Program-made: the position numbers and the translations under genes
Part shown: positions 51,881-63,093 of the stretch, in pieces
How positions within the stretch are numbered: position 1 is the stretch's first letter
Layout: every line of letters begins with the position of its first letter
NCBI GenBank assembly: GCA_022497155.1
Contig: MU385774.1
Coordinates: 186,001 to 250,000 of the forward strand
Length of the DNA: 64,000 bases
DNA from: Whalleya microplaca
Lineage: Eukaryota > Ascomycota > Sordariomycetes > Xylariales > Xylariaceae
Reading direction: 5' to 3'
Notes under the pieces: model-generated
What the model was told of the DNA's origin: nothing
The model's input: the letters and a program-made list of their open reading frames with translations, nothing else
Databases searched by the model: none

Positions 51881-53892
51881 ATGTTCAGTCAATTCATTGA
51901 AGCCATCAGCCGGCTAGACGGCGCCCAATCGCCATCAGAAATCCCCGAAGATATTGTACATTGTGAGTCTCATTCCACACTTTCACACGCAGCTAACTAA
52001 TACGACACCCCAGTACTCCCGGATGAGATCACCGCCCAAGATGTGGTGAAATTACTAGCAGAGAGTAGCGACGCAGTGCGTGACTTCCAACCGCATGGCA
52101 TGCAATTATAAATTTTATGTGTGCCCTAGCTAAGTCGGCTGTACTTCTTGCATAGGACTCTATCACTACCCTCAGCGCCACTTGCGCTATCCTCCAGAGC
52201 GGCCGGCGTATCACGCACGCCGATGGAGACGAGGATGCGCTCAATGAGACCGCCGATCGCATAGGGAGCTCCATCCTACCAGTCAAGCCGGATGCCTCGC
52301 CGGACGAAGGTACGGATCTCTACCTATCTATCTAGCTGTGAGCAGGCCCGGTGCATTTACTAACCACTCTACAGCCACCCCAGACTCCCTTGCGCTCGCA
52401 CACAAGGGCTTGCTCGGGCTGCGCTCCTTGCAGCTCCTAGCAGACACCTACTCCCTGCATCTACGTCCGCAGACCCTCCTCTGCATCGCAGCCTACGCGG
52501 ATGCCAACACCGCGGACGCATGGACGTCCCCATCCACATCGCAACTAGCACAGGAACTGCTCGCCTCGCAGCTGGGCGCGCGAGACGTGCGCGCCAAGTT
52601 CATCACGGAGACCATCCTAACGCAATTCCTGCGCCCGCTGTTCTCCGCTGCGCGCCCACCGACGGTAACGGCGTCGGGGCGGAAGGCGGAGTTCGTCGAG
52701 ACGCCGCGGTACACGGCGCTGGGACGGGAGGAGGAGGAGACGAAGCCGTGGAAGTATGGGCAGCGGTACGCGGTCGCGGTGTTTGCGTGGGCGGTACGGG
52801 AGGCTGATGTAAGTTCATTCACATATCCATTTACAACTATGTGTCAAGTATCTGTCACAATTCCACTTGCATACATTCACACATACACTGGCCCCTTCGG
52901 CGGGAGAAAGGGAGTTTATATCTCATGCTAACGAACGTATCATCACTACAGAAAGAGCTACTACGGCAGCACTGGCACCTCTTTACACCAGTCCTGCTGA
53001 CACTCCTCGACGAGACACAGCCGGCTCTCAAGATCCGCGCGCTAGGCATCTTCCGCGCCTTCTGGGCGCGCTGTCCGGCGAATCTAATGCGCAACACGGG
53101 GCTCGCCGAGGTCTTCGAGCAGGCCGTCTTCCCAACGGTGCTGTACCTGCCCAGCCTGACGCCCGAGGACGAGTCGGTCGCCCTGCTCGACGCCGCGTAC
53201 CCCGTGCTGATGGAGATGGCGGGCATCGACCCGACAATTACAGCCGATGAGCCGCAGAACGACCCCCAGTTCACGGAAGCGCAGCATAAGTTGCTAGACA
53301 AGATCATCAGGGAGGGGGTCGTGGTCGGGTACCATCACGCGAGGGAGCACATCCGGCTGGTGGAGCTGTTCTGTGAAAAACTGCGCTGTATTATAAACGG
53401 CATGGGTATACTCGCTATCAAGCACCTGAAGGTAATCTGCCATGCCCACCCCCGAAAGTCCCGAGAAGCCTGCCAATTTATGCCCCCTTTCCCCCTGAAC
53501 GCCCGGTACAATGCTAATCATTATCGTAGGATTTCATACCCATGGTCTCCGAGATCATGATGGACCCCTTCGGCACCAAATATCCGCCCGCGCTATTCTC
53601 GGCAAACCAATTGCTCCAGTCTATTTTACGCACATGTTGGCCGAGAATGGCACACTACAGTAACGAGATTATTCAGATCCTGGTGCTCTGCTGGCTCAAT
53701 ATAGAGGGCGAAGATACTACGTCGAACAGCCCAATTACGTCCAAGCTCAAACCGGAGCTGACTAAGACGGCCGACATGCTTGCCGCAGTAATGAAAGCAG
53801 CAGAGGTTGATATTAACGAACGAGCGGGGGCGCTTATAGAGAAAGAGCCACAGTTAGTTGGGCTCTTCAGAGAAAGGGGCGATGCAATATGA
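51881..53892 (+). CDS. TTI2: TTI2-like subunit of the TELO2-TTI1-TTI2 (TTT) complex
   Basis: Helical-repeat protein. TTI2 works with TELO2/Tel2 and TTI1 to stabilise newly made PIKK kinases such as TOR, ATM and ATR. Exons 51881-51962, 52014-52075, 52156-52309, 52375-52808, 52952-53431, 53530-53892, in phase, 524 residues from the ATG at 51881. The N-terminus is uncertain because the frame stays open a little upstream without an ATG. Recognition rests on the Tti2-type core: HWHLFTPVLLTLLDE, IRALGIFRAFW, FEQAVFPTVLYLPSLTPE and AREHIRLVELF, with YPPALFSANQLLQSIL in the last part. Codon use in exons 4 and 5 is GC-rich, giving long spurious antisense frames. It converges with FIG4, 112 bases apart. 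Confidence 0.85.
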
Positions 53893-54004
53893 TGCCATGC
53901 TACGGCTGCCATTCGCGGAGGAGTACAGCAGCATTAGGAGACATTAAATCCCCGTAAGTTTCACCGCCGAATGTGTCGCTCACGGGCGTCTGCGCGGACG
54001 AGTC

Positions 54005-57000
54005 CTAATCGACCGGCTGCTGCTTGAAGAGAGACTTGCCTCTAAGCCATTTCCTATAGGCCTTGTATCGCTTCTTCGACAGGTCCTCGTCCGTCACCGT
54101 TAGCGGGTTGTCGCCGACACGGAGCAGATCCATGTATGCTTCCGTGTCCTCTTCCGTCCCGTTAGGAGCGAGGCCGTCCGTCTGCCAACTTCCATTCAGA
54201 TAGTCCTGGTATTCGGAGGAGTCGACGTCGGGCGGGGCCTCGTTCGAGACGACTAGCGGCAAGCTCTGGGGATGAGTGATCCATCTTCGATAGTCTTCTG
54301 CATCTCGCGCGCTGACAGATGGGTTGAGGGATTCGTGGATGACTTCCGCGAATGTCCACTGTGCGGCTTTGGACTTCTCTTGCGGGGTCTGCTTTTGCTT
54401 TGTAGCGTCTTGGCCTCTCTCCATGGATTCTTTCATGATGCTATGGGGGATCGTTGGCCCCTTTTCTGATTGCATAGGCTGCAGCCATCTTTGAATGGAA
54501 ATGCCTCGGGCACTGGTCTTCCCCGTCGCAACGGACTCGGAATCATCATCGTGCGGATCGTGCGGATCAAGAATGATTACCTCCTTCTTTGCCGCCGGCT
54601 TCTTCTTATTGTCCTGCGTCTCTGGATCGCCCTCGGTGCGGACACGGAAGGGACTCAAATCATATCTACCTTCTTGTGTTGACTTAAAGGGTATATATTT
54701 GATAGTTGAATTCATCTTATATGGAAACATCTTCGGGAAAGATGACAAAGTTGAAGGTCGGTAATATTCAATCCAGTAGTTATCGAAGCATGAAATAGGC
54801 TTGTCGGATAGCTCAGCTTTCGGCGGCACAAAAGGGGGTATAGTCCGCTTCTCGAGATACGCCGGCGTAAACCAATTGATGTAGTCATGTCTCTCCCTCT
54901 GAGACCAGGCTCGCGGGTCTGCGTGATGCAAATAGTAATCTGTAGACAGATCCCATAACATGGGCTGGCCCTGAACAAAGATGTAATTACCAAGGAACAG
55001 GTTGTAGGCTTCCTGTCTTTGACTATCCATGAAGGAGTTGTTGTAGTATCGCTTGAAGCTTTCTATCATATCGCGGGAATGGCTCGTCCATTGGTTGATT
55101 TTGCGATACGTCTCCATAGTGTTGACAAGCTGAGATCCGCCGTATTGGACCGCGATCGTGTCACCATGATCATGCCACATGTGAGTGAACAGGTTGACTG
55201 CATCGGTGTCATAATCTATCGCCGTGTCTTCGAGAATACCGAGAGCATGGAGTTGGTAACCGAGCGCTCGCTTCCCGATGACGAACTGGGCCGCATTCGT
55301 ACGATCTAAGCAGTCGATGCAGTTTGTTCTTGCAACACCATTCTGCACCCTAGTGGGTGTAATTTCACCGTCGCCGTTGTGGAAGAAGCCTGTGGTTGTA
55401 ACAACGGACTCAGCAATACTCTCGAGCGTGCCAATAACATCCTGGTCTCTGCTTTTCGCAGCCCTACTCATATCCCAAGCTTTGTGGATGATTTTGTGGC
55501 CATCAGGGAGGAACTGATTGAGATAGTTGATGGCATTTGTGTATTCCACGAGTAATTTGGACTCTCGTGGGTTTCTCTCTCTTGCCTTTACAAGGTTCAG
55601 AACGTATATCGGCGAGCCGTAGCGTTCGAAGAGATTATTGAAGTGGAGTGCTGCAGCCGTGTAGAATGGATCAACCAGATTCAACTCAATGGGCGGCTTT
55701 GGTGTGACACCAATATTATCCTGTGTCCAGTGAAGAGGAATACTTCCTCGATGCTGCACATACGAGGTGAACTGAGGACTAGCAAAGAGCTTAGGTCCAG
55801 GCGAATGAAATGAAGTCGTCAACGCCTCGGAAACAATCTGTTCTGTTTCGACATCATTTGCAACATAGCCTAGATCATTGGCCCCACGCTTCAAGAATCT
55901 GGCACCGGCAAAGTACCGCGACCGTCGAGCAATAACGGTTATATATGCCGTTCTACCATATACATCTATGGCAGCTTGATCGATATATCCATGTATGATC
56001 GGACGACACCAGTCGAAAGGGTCATGAAGCGCATTCTCTGCGGGGCGCAAAAGATGACTATTCCAGATAAACATAGAACTGTAATCATCGTAGGTAGCAC
56101 CTGGTGTTCCCTCCCTTGAGGCAATGCGTTCCCTGGCAATGTTGTGTTGTAACGACCTGGTGATGTCATAGGAATAACTGTAGTAAAATGATCTGGTCAA
56201 ATCGAGATTCTTTAGGATATTGAGAAATCGCTGTTCTTCCACGTGCCGAGCGTCGGTCTTGTATTTTGTAGGTGTTAGAGGAATCAACTCGGTTCCATCA
56301 ATCTGATAGATGTAGTGACCCCCGACCATTGCCACGGTACTCTTCTTGGTGATCAGCAGCATGTAGTATGGGCCGGTGAATTTGATGAAGCCCAGAAGTC
56401 CCCAGGTTGTGCACCTTTGCCTAATGCCACCGGTTCCTTTATTCCCGTCATCGATCGTATCCAAAAGCGAGTTCATTTCCTTCTGGCTGTATATAAGCTT
56501 GTCATCAGTTATGCTCAGGTCGGAGTCATGGGTATTGCGGTCGACCTTCAGGATGCGATAGTGCTTCTCGGTGACGTCTCCTCCCACTATGTAATAGCGA
56601 CTCGCCGTTTCGTACAAGGTAAACTTGTGCATCTTGTATACCGACCTGATAGGTGCTCTATCGCTATCGTCTCCAGGTGGCGTTCCTACACGGGGCGAAG
56701 GGTCGGGACTGCTGGTTCGGACAAAAGGTCGGGCTACAGCTGGTTCCTCGTCGTTATCATCCTCCGCCGCACCTTTCTGCGCCTGGGCATTTTGCGACAA
56801 GGTTTCGGCGCTGGCATTGTTCTGCAACAGAGGGAATACAGGTTCCTGAGGCTTCCCATTCTGAGCTTCATTGCTGGGAGACTCGCGGTCGGTATCAAGA
56901 GTAGCCTGAGTCGAGGCGCGGGAAGGCTGGCCGTTGGCCTTCGCTGCGTTCTGATCGATTGAATCGGCCATTGAACCTGACTTGACCTCGAGTGCACATC

Positions 57001-57076
57001 CTCGAGAGCTGTGTGATAAAGATTTTTTAATCTCAATCAAGGTTTCGGACAATATAGATCTAAGAGTTCGAGACAT
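54005..57076 (-). CDS. FIG4: Polyphosphoinositide phosphatase FIG4 (Sac domain)
   Basis: Sac-domain phosphatase acting on PI(3,5)P2 at the vacuole/endosome in the Fab1-Vac14-Fig4 complex. Single exon, 1023 residues; an internal in-frame ATG at 56971 (residue 36) could be the real start, since the first 35 residues look non-conserved. The N-terminal Sac fold begins near 145 (YKMHKFTLYETASRYYIVG). The hallmark SFYYSYSYDITRSLQ is at 296-310. The catalytic CX5R motif is RTNCIDCLDRTN (583-594) with Cys586 and Arg592. The C-terminal FIG4 extension has PMLWDLSTDYYLHH. Low-complexity acidic and Pro/Ser-rich stretches flank the core. Intact. Confidence 0.95.
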   Translation of the reverse strand: MSRTLRSILSETLIEIKKSLSHSSRGCALEVKSGSMADSIDQNAAKANGQPSRASTQATLDTDRESPSNEAQNGKPQEPVFPLLQNNASAETLSQNAQAQKGAAEDDNDEEPAVARPFVRTSSPDPSPRVGTPPGDDSDRAPIRSVYKMHKFTLYETASRYYIVGGDVTEKHYRILKVDRNTHDSDLSITDDKLIYSQKEMNSLLDTIDDGNKGTGGIRQRCTTWGLLGFIKFTGPYYMLLITKKSTVAMVGGHYIYQIDGTELIPLTPTKYKTDARHVEEQRFLNILKNLDLTRSFYYSYSYDITRSLQHNIARERIASREGTPGATYDDYSSMFIWNSHLLRPAENALHDPFDWCRPIIHGYIDQAAIDVYGRTAYITVIARRSRYFAGARFLKRGANDLGYVANDVETEQIVSEALTTSFHSPGPKLFASPQFTSYVQHRGSIPLHWTQDNIGVTPKPPIELNLVDPFYTAAALHFNNLFERYGSPIYVLNLVKARERNPRESKLLVEYTNAINYLNQFLPDGHKIIHKAWDMSRAAKSRDQDVIGTLESIAESVVTTTGFFHNGDGEITPTRVQNGVARTNCIDCLDRTNAAQFVIGKRALGYQLHALGILEDTAIDYDTDAVNLFTHMWHDHGDTIAVQYGGSQLVNTMETYRKINQWTSHSRDMIESFKRYYNNSFMDSQRQEAYNLFLGNYIFVQGQPMLWDLSTDYYLHHADPRAWSQRERHDYINWFTPAYLEKRTIPPFVPPKAELSDKPISCFDNYWIEYYRPSTLSSFPKMFPYKMNSTIKYIPFKSTQEGRYDLSPFRVRTEGDPETQDNKKKPAAKKEVIILDPHDPHDDDSESVATGKTSARGISIQRWLQPMQSEKGPTIPHSIMKESMERGQDATKQKQTPQEKSKAAQWTFAEVIHESLNPSVSARDAEDYRRWITHPQSLPLVVSNEAPPDVDSSEYQDYLNGSWQTDGLAPNGTEEDTEAYMDLLRVGDNPLTVTDEDLSKKRYKAYRKWLRGKSLFKQQPVD

Positions 57077-60000
57077 AAGCGGTTGTTAGCCTTAAACCCC
57101 ACGTGGGGACCTGACAGCTTCAGTGAAGCTTGGACATCTATCCCTGTTTATGCATATGCACTTATACAGCGGGTATATGCGCAAAGCGGTTTGTGTAAGA
57201 GCGAGTGTGAGTCAGTCAGTATCAAAAGCATAGAAGAAATATCGGGACTCAATTTCATATATTTAGTATTTATATCATATTATTCATCTATTCTAGTTGC
57301 AGATGATTGTAACACAAATCGTTCAACTTGTGTCTATCCGTGACGAGTTCATACACCTCAATATGACCTAATGGCCTACTGTGTAGCCTGTATGTAGCTC
57401 GTTAGAGAGTGAATCATACAAACATCGGAATAAATCTAACTGATTCTATATTATGAAGTAAAATGTACTACTAATTGTATCATTCTGTTTCACAGTTCTT
57501 AGCCCAAGTTGCTCACGATCCGAAGCTGCTGAGTCACGGCTGGCTTTTCTCTTCATATTAAATACGAGACACACGGAGTTCAAAAAGTACAGAAGCTGTT
57601 TTCATTAATCATTTTTTTTTAACAAGATAGCGTTATTGCAGGGTAAGAATATAAGTGGTGGAAAACCCGTTTGTTGTGTTGCTCTCAGATAATGCTCTAG
57701 ATGACATCAACCGATGCTTTGCTGTAACTTAGAGAGCAAGCTAAAGCAACAAACCGTATATTGGTGGCCTCGAACTCGAAAGCTACCACAGACATACATA
57801 GTAGACCGTTTTCAAATTTTTAATTAGCTTGTAATGTAGCTCAACTGAGATAAATCCATGGCGTTTGTGATCTACACCCGTCGTGTTGAAAAAGGCTGTA
57901 TTAGGCCAGCCTATATGTGACCGTCGCGTGTATATGTCTACAGACCATTGGCGCTTTAGCTCTATCTTGAACTAGTTTAAGTTTGAATACTCATCACCTA
58001 GCCACATATTGATATAAGTTGCCTCATAGCGTCATTAGGCCTTGAGTTTTGATTATTTACGATGCGATATAGCCCACCAAAAAGGGGTAGAAATGTGACA
58101 TTAATATAGACCATCAATGGGAGCAGATCAATAATAACTCATTATCTGAAGTCTGGTACAAGTGGTTGAATTTAGCCACTACTTCCGTATCCTCATGGCA
58201 TAATCTTGTAACAATTTTAAATGAAGCGTGATACCTGTTATCGTTCAACATAACAACCAGTCCAACTCACTAGAAACCTCTTGTAGACGAAGTTATGTTT
58301 TCTGAGATGTCAAGTTATTTACCTGATAGTAAGTATTTTGCACGCAATACCGAGTCCTCTTCCGTCAGATAGGGAGCAGAGACTACTGTCAGAAGGCCGG
58401 ATACATGTTACAGGTGCCACTATACATCGCTACTGCACTTTGAATATAGTAAGGCTGCTTTGAGATCGTGCTTAGGGCCAATGAAATATGAATGGTTTTG
58501 CCTCCCATCATTACTGTCTACATCGACCATTAATCTGTCTAGTCATTCACGACGATGTCAGCACCTTCGACTAAAATCATCAGAAACCATATCAGCAAAG
58601 TCCATATCATAGCCATCAATAGGTATGCTGATGCAAATGTATGGTTTCACCGAGAGTTTGCAAGTGGTCTCAACTGTATAGCCATTACCCCTTTCTTGCG
58701 ACAACATTGGCATGTTACAGCCCGAGGTTGTATCAATCTTTGAAAACATGAAAACGACAATGACTAAATCTTATCATATGATAATCATCCAGCATCCTTC
58801 CATTTTGAGAGATTTTGTTACTGAAATTTCATGCCAGATATCAGTAATTGATGCATCAGCCCCAAAGGTCGTTACCACCAACTGACTTAATTGAAGATAC
58901 TTTCCGGATGGTTGACCTGTGTATGAAGGAGGGATCCAGATTCGTGAAACAAGTTTTCCCGTTCATTTACTACTCTTCTATATGTAAGATGGTTTCTCTG
59001 CTACCAAATGCAGGTCCAGCCCAGTTCAGCATCTACCAGCCAGTAGGAATTTAGGAAGCAAGCACGGCACCGCTTTCGTCTTCACGGAAGAACTATGCCG
59101 AGTAGATCCATGGCACATATCCTCTCTTGCCAGCTCCACCGACGAATGAATATTTTCGATGCTCTAACATCAGGCCTCAGTTTTGGTTTCCGCATTGTTG
59201 AGGGTGATGGTGCGAAGTTGGCATAAGAAGTTGTTCCGAAGCCTTGCATCGTGGCTTGACGATGCTGACGGATATATAGCCACGCATGAAATTACGACGT
59301 CATATGTTCGTCAGGACGGTACCAACGTGTTCGAGTTCCTTGCATGGAGAAACTCTTTTCAGGAGTATATCGACGGTATAGGAGGAAGGCCAGAAAAATG
59401 GCCGTAGAAACCCTTTTACTCCATATCATAGCAAGGACATTGTTACATTTGACTTGTATTAAACATCTTGCTAGCTCCTGGTACTGCCAGGAGGCTCTTA
59501 ATCATTACTTCCGAAATGTTAGGTTATCCTAACTATAGGTAGGTAGCGGCGGTCTCCGAGTAAATAATGTTAGTTCTAGTCCATAACATGCCTAATAATA
59601 GCCACGACGTTGCATGGCCTCACTGGCCAGGACACTAACGGCCGCCGGCAGCACGGTAGCTCGACTCGGGAGCCGTAGTTGGAAAACGGATGGTGTCCCG
59701 GAGTATCCAAAGACGTTTTATGCGGTCGCGACTAAGTTATCTTAAAATGGACATCAGCCTGAAACAGCCGATCTCGAACGGGAGGCTGCAGGTCGCGGGA
59801 GATCCCTTTATCTCTTGGCAATCCACGAATCAGGGGGGTTTAGATCGTGCCCCAAAGTTGGTGATCGAGACACTAGACACGCCCATGTCTAGGTGCCGCG
59901 GTTAGGGACATTAATGTTGGAACTAAGAGCGATGGTCAAAAACCATCGGATGGCTATTAAGCCACAATTATAGAACCTGGTAGTTGGAAACAGGGCGTTC

Positions 60001-61953
60001 GCGGAAGTGATCCGGGTAATACAGCTCAGCTCAGCTCAAAACTACATCTACACCGAACCCGTCGCGTCGCCATCTTGGACTCGCTCAAGCAGTAAGGGGG
60101 TATACTGCCAAGGAAATGCGTGCTTGCCGCCGGCAACGTAGCGGAAAGCTTACTAGATTAGGCCCGGGCAAGGAGGATGATAGCCAGTGTTGCTACCTAT
60201 AAGGAATATGCAGGTTTGTTTCCCGCGGGGGTGGAAGAATTCCGCTTGGACGTCTTCGAGCAGGGGCGTCCGGCGTCCATGTGTCACCAAGCCACAAAGC
60301 CGCAAGAATGTGCCTGGGCGTTCTAGACCTCTTGCTCCATCTATATCCAGGAATCCGGAATGAATGCAGCTCGCATATGCAACGGTAGCAGACCCGGACG
60401 CCCTCCAAAACCGACGGAGGCCGCAAGCTCGTCAGAGCTATACTATTGTATACCCAGCCTTAGCCACTCTCAGCTAGAGTGTGTCCGATAAGGACCTGGC
60501 TGTGAGGATGGCTTATGCGAGTAAGCTCGTTTAAGTATATACAAGGTAGACTAAGCCTGCACCTCGACTTGCACAACATTAATGACTCAGTTGAAGTGTG
60601 GAGTGGAAGTTGAATTCACTCAGGCTACTATGATTTGTTGGCCTTGCATTCTGCAACGACATGTCATCTCCGCCAGTTTCGAGCCCAAGGCATATCCGTG
60701 GATGGCAGATATACGGTATGATGTTGAAGCCCTGATCATGCATCTCCATGCAGGTGACACTCGACGTGAGATCTACCACCGTCCTACGCGTAATCTAGAG
60801 TTAATCGGACGGGTGGAACTGACACCCATAGGTCGGTACAATGAAATGTCGGGATCTACCTCACAACTCGGGGTTTATATGACAACTGCTGGACACCACC
60901 AATGAGAGGCGTCCCAAGAACTCGGTGCAGCGCCCTGATAGGCCCGCGCCGCTGTTATGGTTGTGTATCGCCATTGCTGATTTCTGACGTGTCACTTTGT
61001 CAGACGAACGAACGTTGCGCCCCGCCACGTCCGCGGGATCGACGCTCTGCTTCCGCCCGGCTACGCGCAGGTGGGGAGTTCTTGAGCATTACCAGATTAG
61101 GCTTGTTCGTGCAGACGCTGCAGACGCCACAGGGGCGCCTCTCACCGTATAATCCGAATACAATAACTTGTTTCGACGCTGTGCGACGAAACGGGAGGCT
61201 AAGTTGGCTTTGGAGTAGCCTCACGGAATTATCCCGACTGGCCGAGTTGGTGATGTCGACGTTTTAGCGTCACCGTGTTGGGCAAGTTTTATATTGCGAT
61301 GCTGAGCGCGAGCAGGCTCTTTTCGTTAGCTCCATTGCCAGGGGATAAGATGGTGGGTAACACTTAATCAAGTCCTCTCCAGAAAGAGTGCGAAATTGTA
61401 AGGCGAGGTCCTGTGGGTGGTTGGACTGGGCTTGACGGTTGCAAGTCAATATAAGGCTCCGGCAATCTGCTAAGTGGACGACAAGGGTCGGCATGAGGTT
61501 CGAAGAGACGTTGGAAGTGGGGCCGCCTTCTCTTCCAGGAGGGTGTCATGATATTGGGCATTGTCGACTAGATGAAGGCATGCGTACACGTATATAAAGC
61601 ATATGCGTTCGCTGTTCTAATGCGAACTCGTCGGACATCCTGTATGCAACCAGATCCACCTAGACGCATCATTATAGTCTTTCAGCCTTAGCAGTCTATA
61701 GTAATATATTAGGAATTCCCTCTATAGTCACAAAACTTCTGTGACCCTTCGAGCTAGCCAGTGGCGGTTGGCTACGGCATCATGGCAGTCGACGAGGTTT
61801 GTCGACGAACATCCTGACTATAGGATAAAGGACTAACAACTATAATAGCCCGACAAAAGACCACGCCCGGGTAACCAGGTTCCCTATAAGCCAGCATCTC
61901 AAGTATGTGGTCAGCCGACAGCAGATACATCAGGAGGCGCTGATGTCATACTG
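57077..61953. other. Gene-poor stretch with decayed fragments, 4.9 kb
   Basis: No intact gene found. Near 59183-59407 a plus-strand frame of 74 codons (with HEITTSYVRQDGTNVFEF) looks protein-like but has no start or splice support and no family I recognise. From about 59600 to 61300 the composition becomes more GC-rich, with open frames on both strands lacking motifs. A short GCTCA tandem is at about 60024. The first part, up to 58500, is AT-rich and holds the FIG4 promoter. Confidence 0.45.
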
Positions 61954-62305
61954 TTGCATCGCACATGGGATAGTCGTCCACGCCAGCTAGATGACAGGCT
62001 GCAAAAGAAGGAATGGTGGAAGCAAGGATCCCACGACGGAAACGCCTTCAGCAGTTGGATGATCCAGCCCATGACAGAAGATCCTTACCAAAACGTGAAA
62101 TCGGTAGTGGGAGTTGATAAAAACCAGCCTCGCGGCGACCCAAGGCCACAGGGCGCAACGCAGCAAAGTGAGGCGGCGGCCACGTCTGGCTCAACTTGAT
62201 CACTGGATTAATGTGTGGTGTGATACGCGTGGTGGTATTCTCACGGATGGTATGAGCGTCGGAAAGACCCTCACTATGGTTGCATCTACGGCTTCAAGCT
62301 TGTGA
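61954..62305 (+). pseudogene. SNF2-type helicase remnant
   Basis: The frame ending at 62305 contains GGILTDGMSVGKTLTMVA, a degenerate copy of the SNF2 ATP-binding motif GGILADEMGLGKTLT. Ala, Glu and Gly of the consensus have become Thr, Gly and Ser. The first and last of these fit G-to-A changes. The preceding open frame from 61954 is in a different frame, ends at 62199 and could be upstream sequence of the same gene. No other helicase motifs follow before EMC4, so only a small piece is left. Confidence 0.55.
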
Positions 62306-62425
62306 GAAGGAGCCCGTTCTAAGTGTATTGAAATCGACACATTGGACTTGAAAATGAACGAAAAAGCGAGGTGTGAGACAAGTCTGTCTGCTGGCAGAAG
62401 ACTAGATTAAATAACACTCGTGTAT

Positions 62426-63093
62426 TTACAATGCTGAAATCGCATGTTCCAGCGGTTCCCGTAAGGCTTCCCAGGCAAGCCAATCCGATCTTGTGGTCCT
62501 ATTTTCATATTAGCGATGTCCAGATAAACTCAATCGACGGAGAACCCACGGTAATAAACCCATTGCATTCACTTTCCATATGCCCACGGCCAAAGCCACC
62601 ATCTGCATGGCCACATATGCCAGCTTGGCCTGTATTATCTTGGTCTTGTTGGTCTCACTCTCGAACCTCTCAAAAGCCTGGTTTGTGCCGATGATGCCCA
62701 TCAGGGGGTTCTTGAAGGCCATGAACACCATCATGATGCTAAAGATCTGTAACGAATTGCCGGACATGTACATCATGATAGCTGTCATGGGCAGGTTCTT
62801 GACGGGCGCGAGGGCTACCTCCCAAGCCTTCTTCAGCTTTAACGTATCCATCTCTTCGGGCGTCGGCTGCTTTCGCGGTGGAGACTTGGGGTCTTTGGCT
62901 GCTTGTTTCTATACGACTAAGATTAGACTCGCGCGCAACACCTGCATTTGCGACATAGCCGAACCTTGGACAATGCGGTCGAGTGAGATGGATAGCCTGG
63001 CGGATCAGGGATAGAGACATTCTTCGACTTGGGAGTTGGGGGGTTGTTGAGATCGGCCACCCATTTGGGAACGGTGAGATCTGGGGATGCCAT
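62426..63093 (-). CDS. EMC4: ER membrane protein complex subunit 4
   Basis: Subunit of the EMC insertase, which inserts membrane proteins into the ER. Exons 63093-62965, 62908-62550 and 62498-62426, in phase, 186 residues, the normal length. The N-terminus MASPDLTVPKW is cytosolic. The conserved core MYMSGNSLQIFSIMMVFM and helix AKLAYVAMQMVALAVGIWKV are diagnostic. Splicing of the 51-base intron (62499-62549) restores the conserved ending GLLPTTRSDWLAWE, which an unspliced reading would miss. Intact. Confidence 0.95.

Noticed and set aside
52493..53307. Long antisense and alternative-frame open frames across TTI2
   Set aside because: They arise from GC-rich codon use of TTI2 exons 4-5. They are low-complexity Arg/Ala/Pro-rich and have no motifs.
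60579..61267. Plus-strand open frames of 107 and 121 codons
   Set aside because: No motif, no splice structure and competing frames on the other strand.
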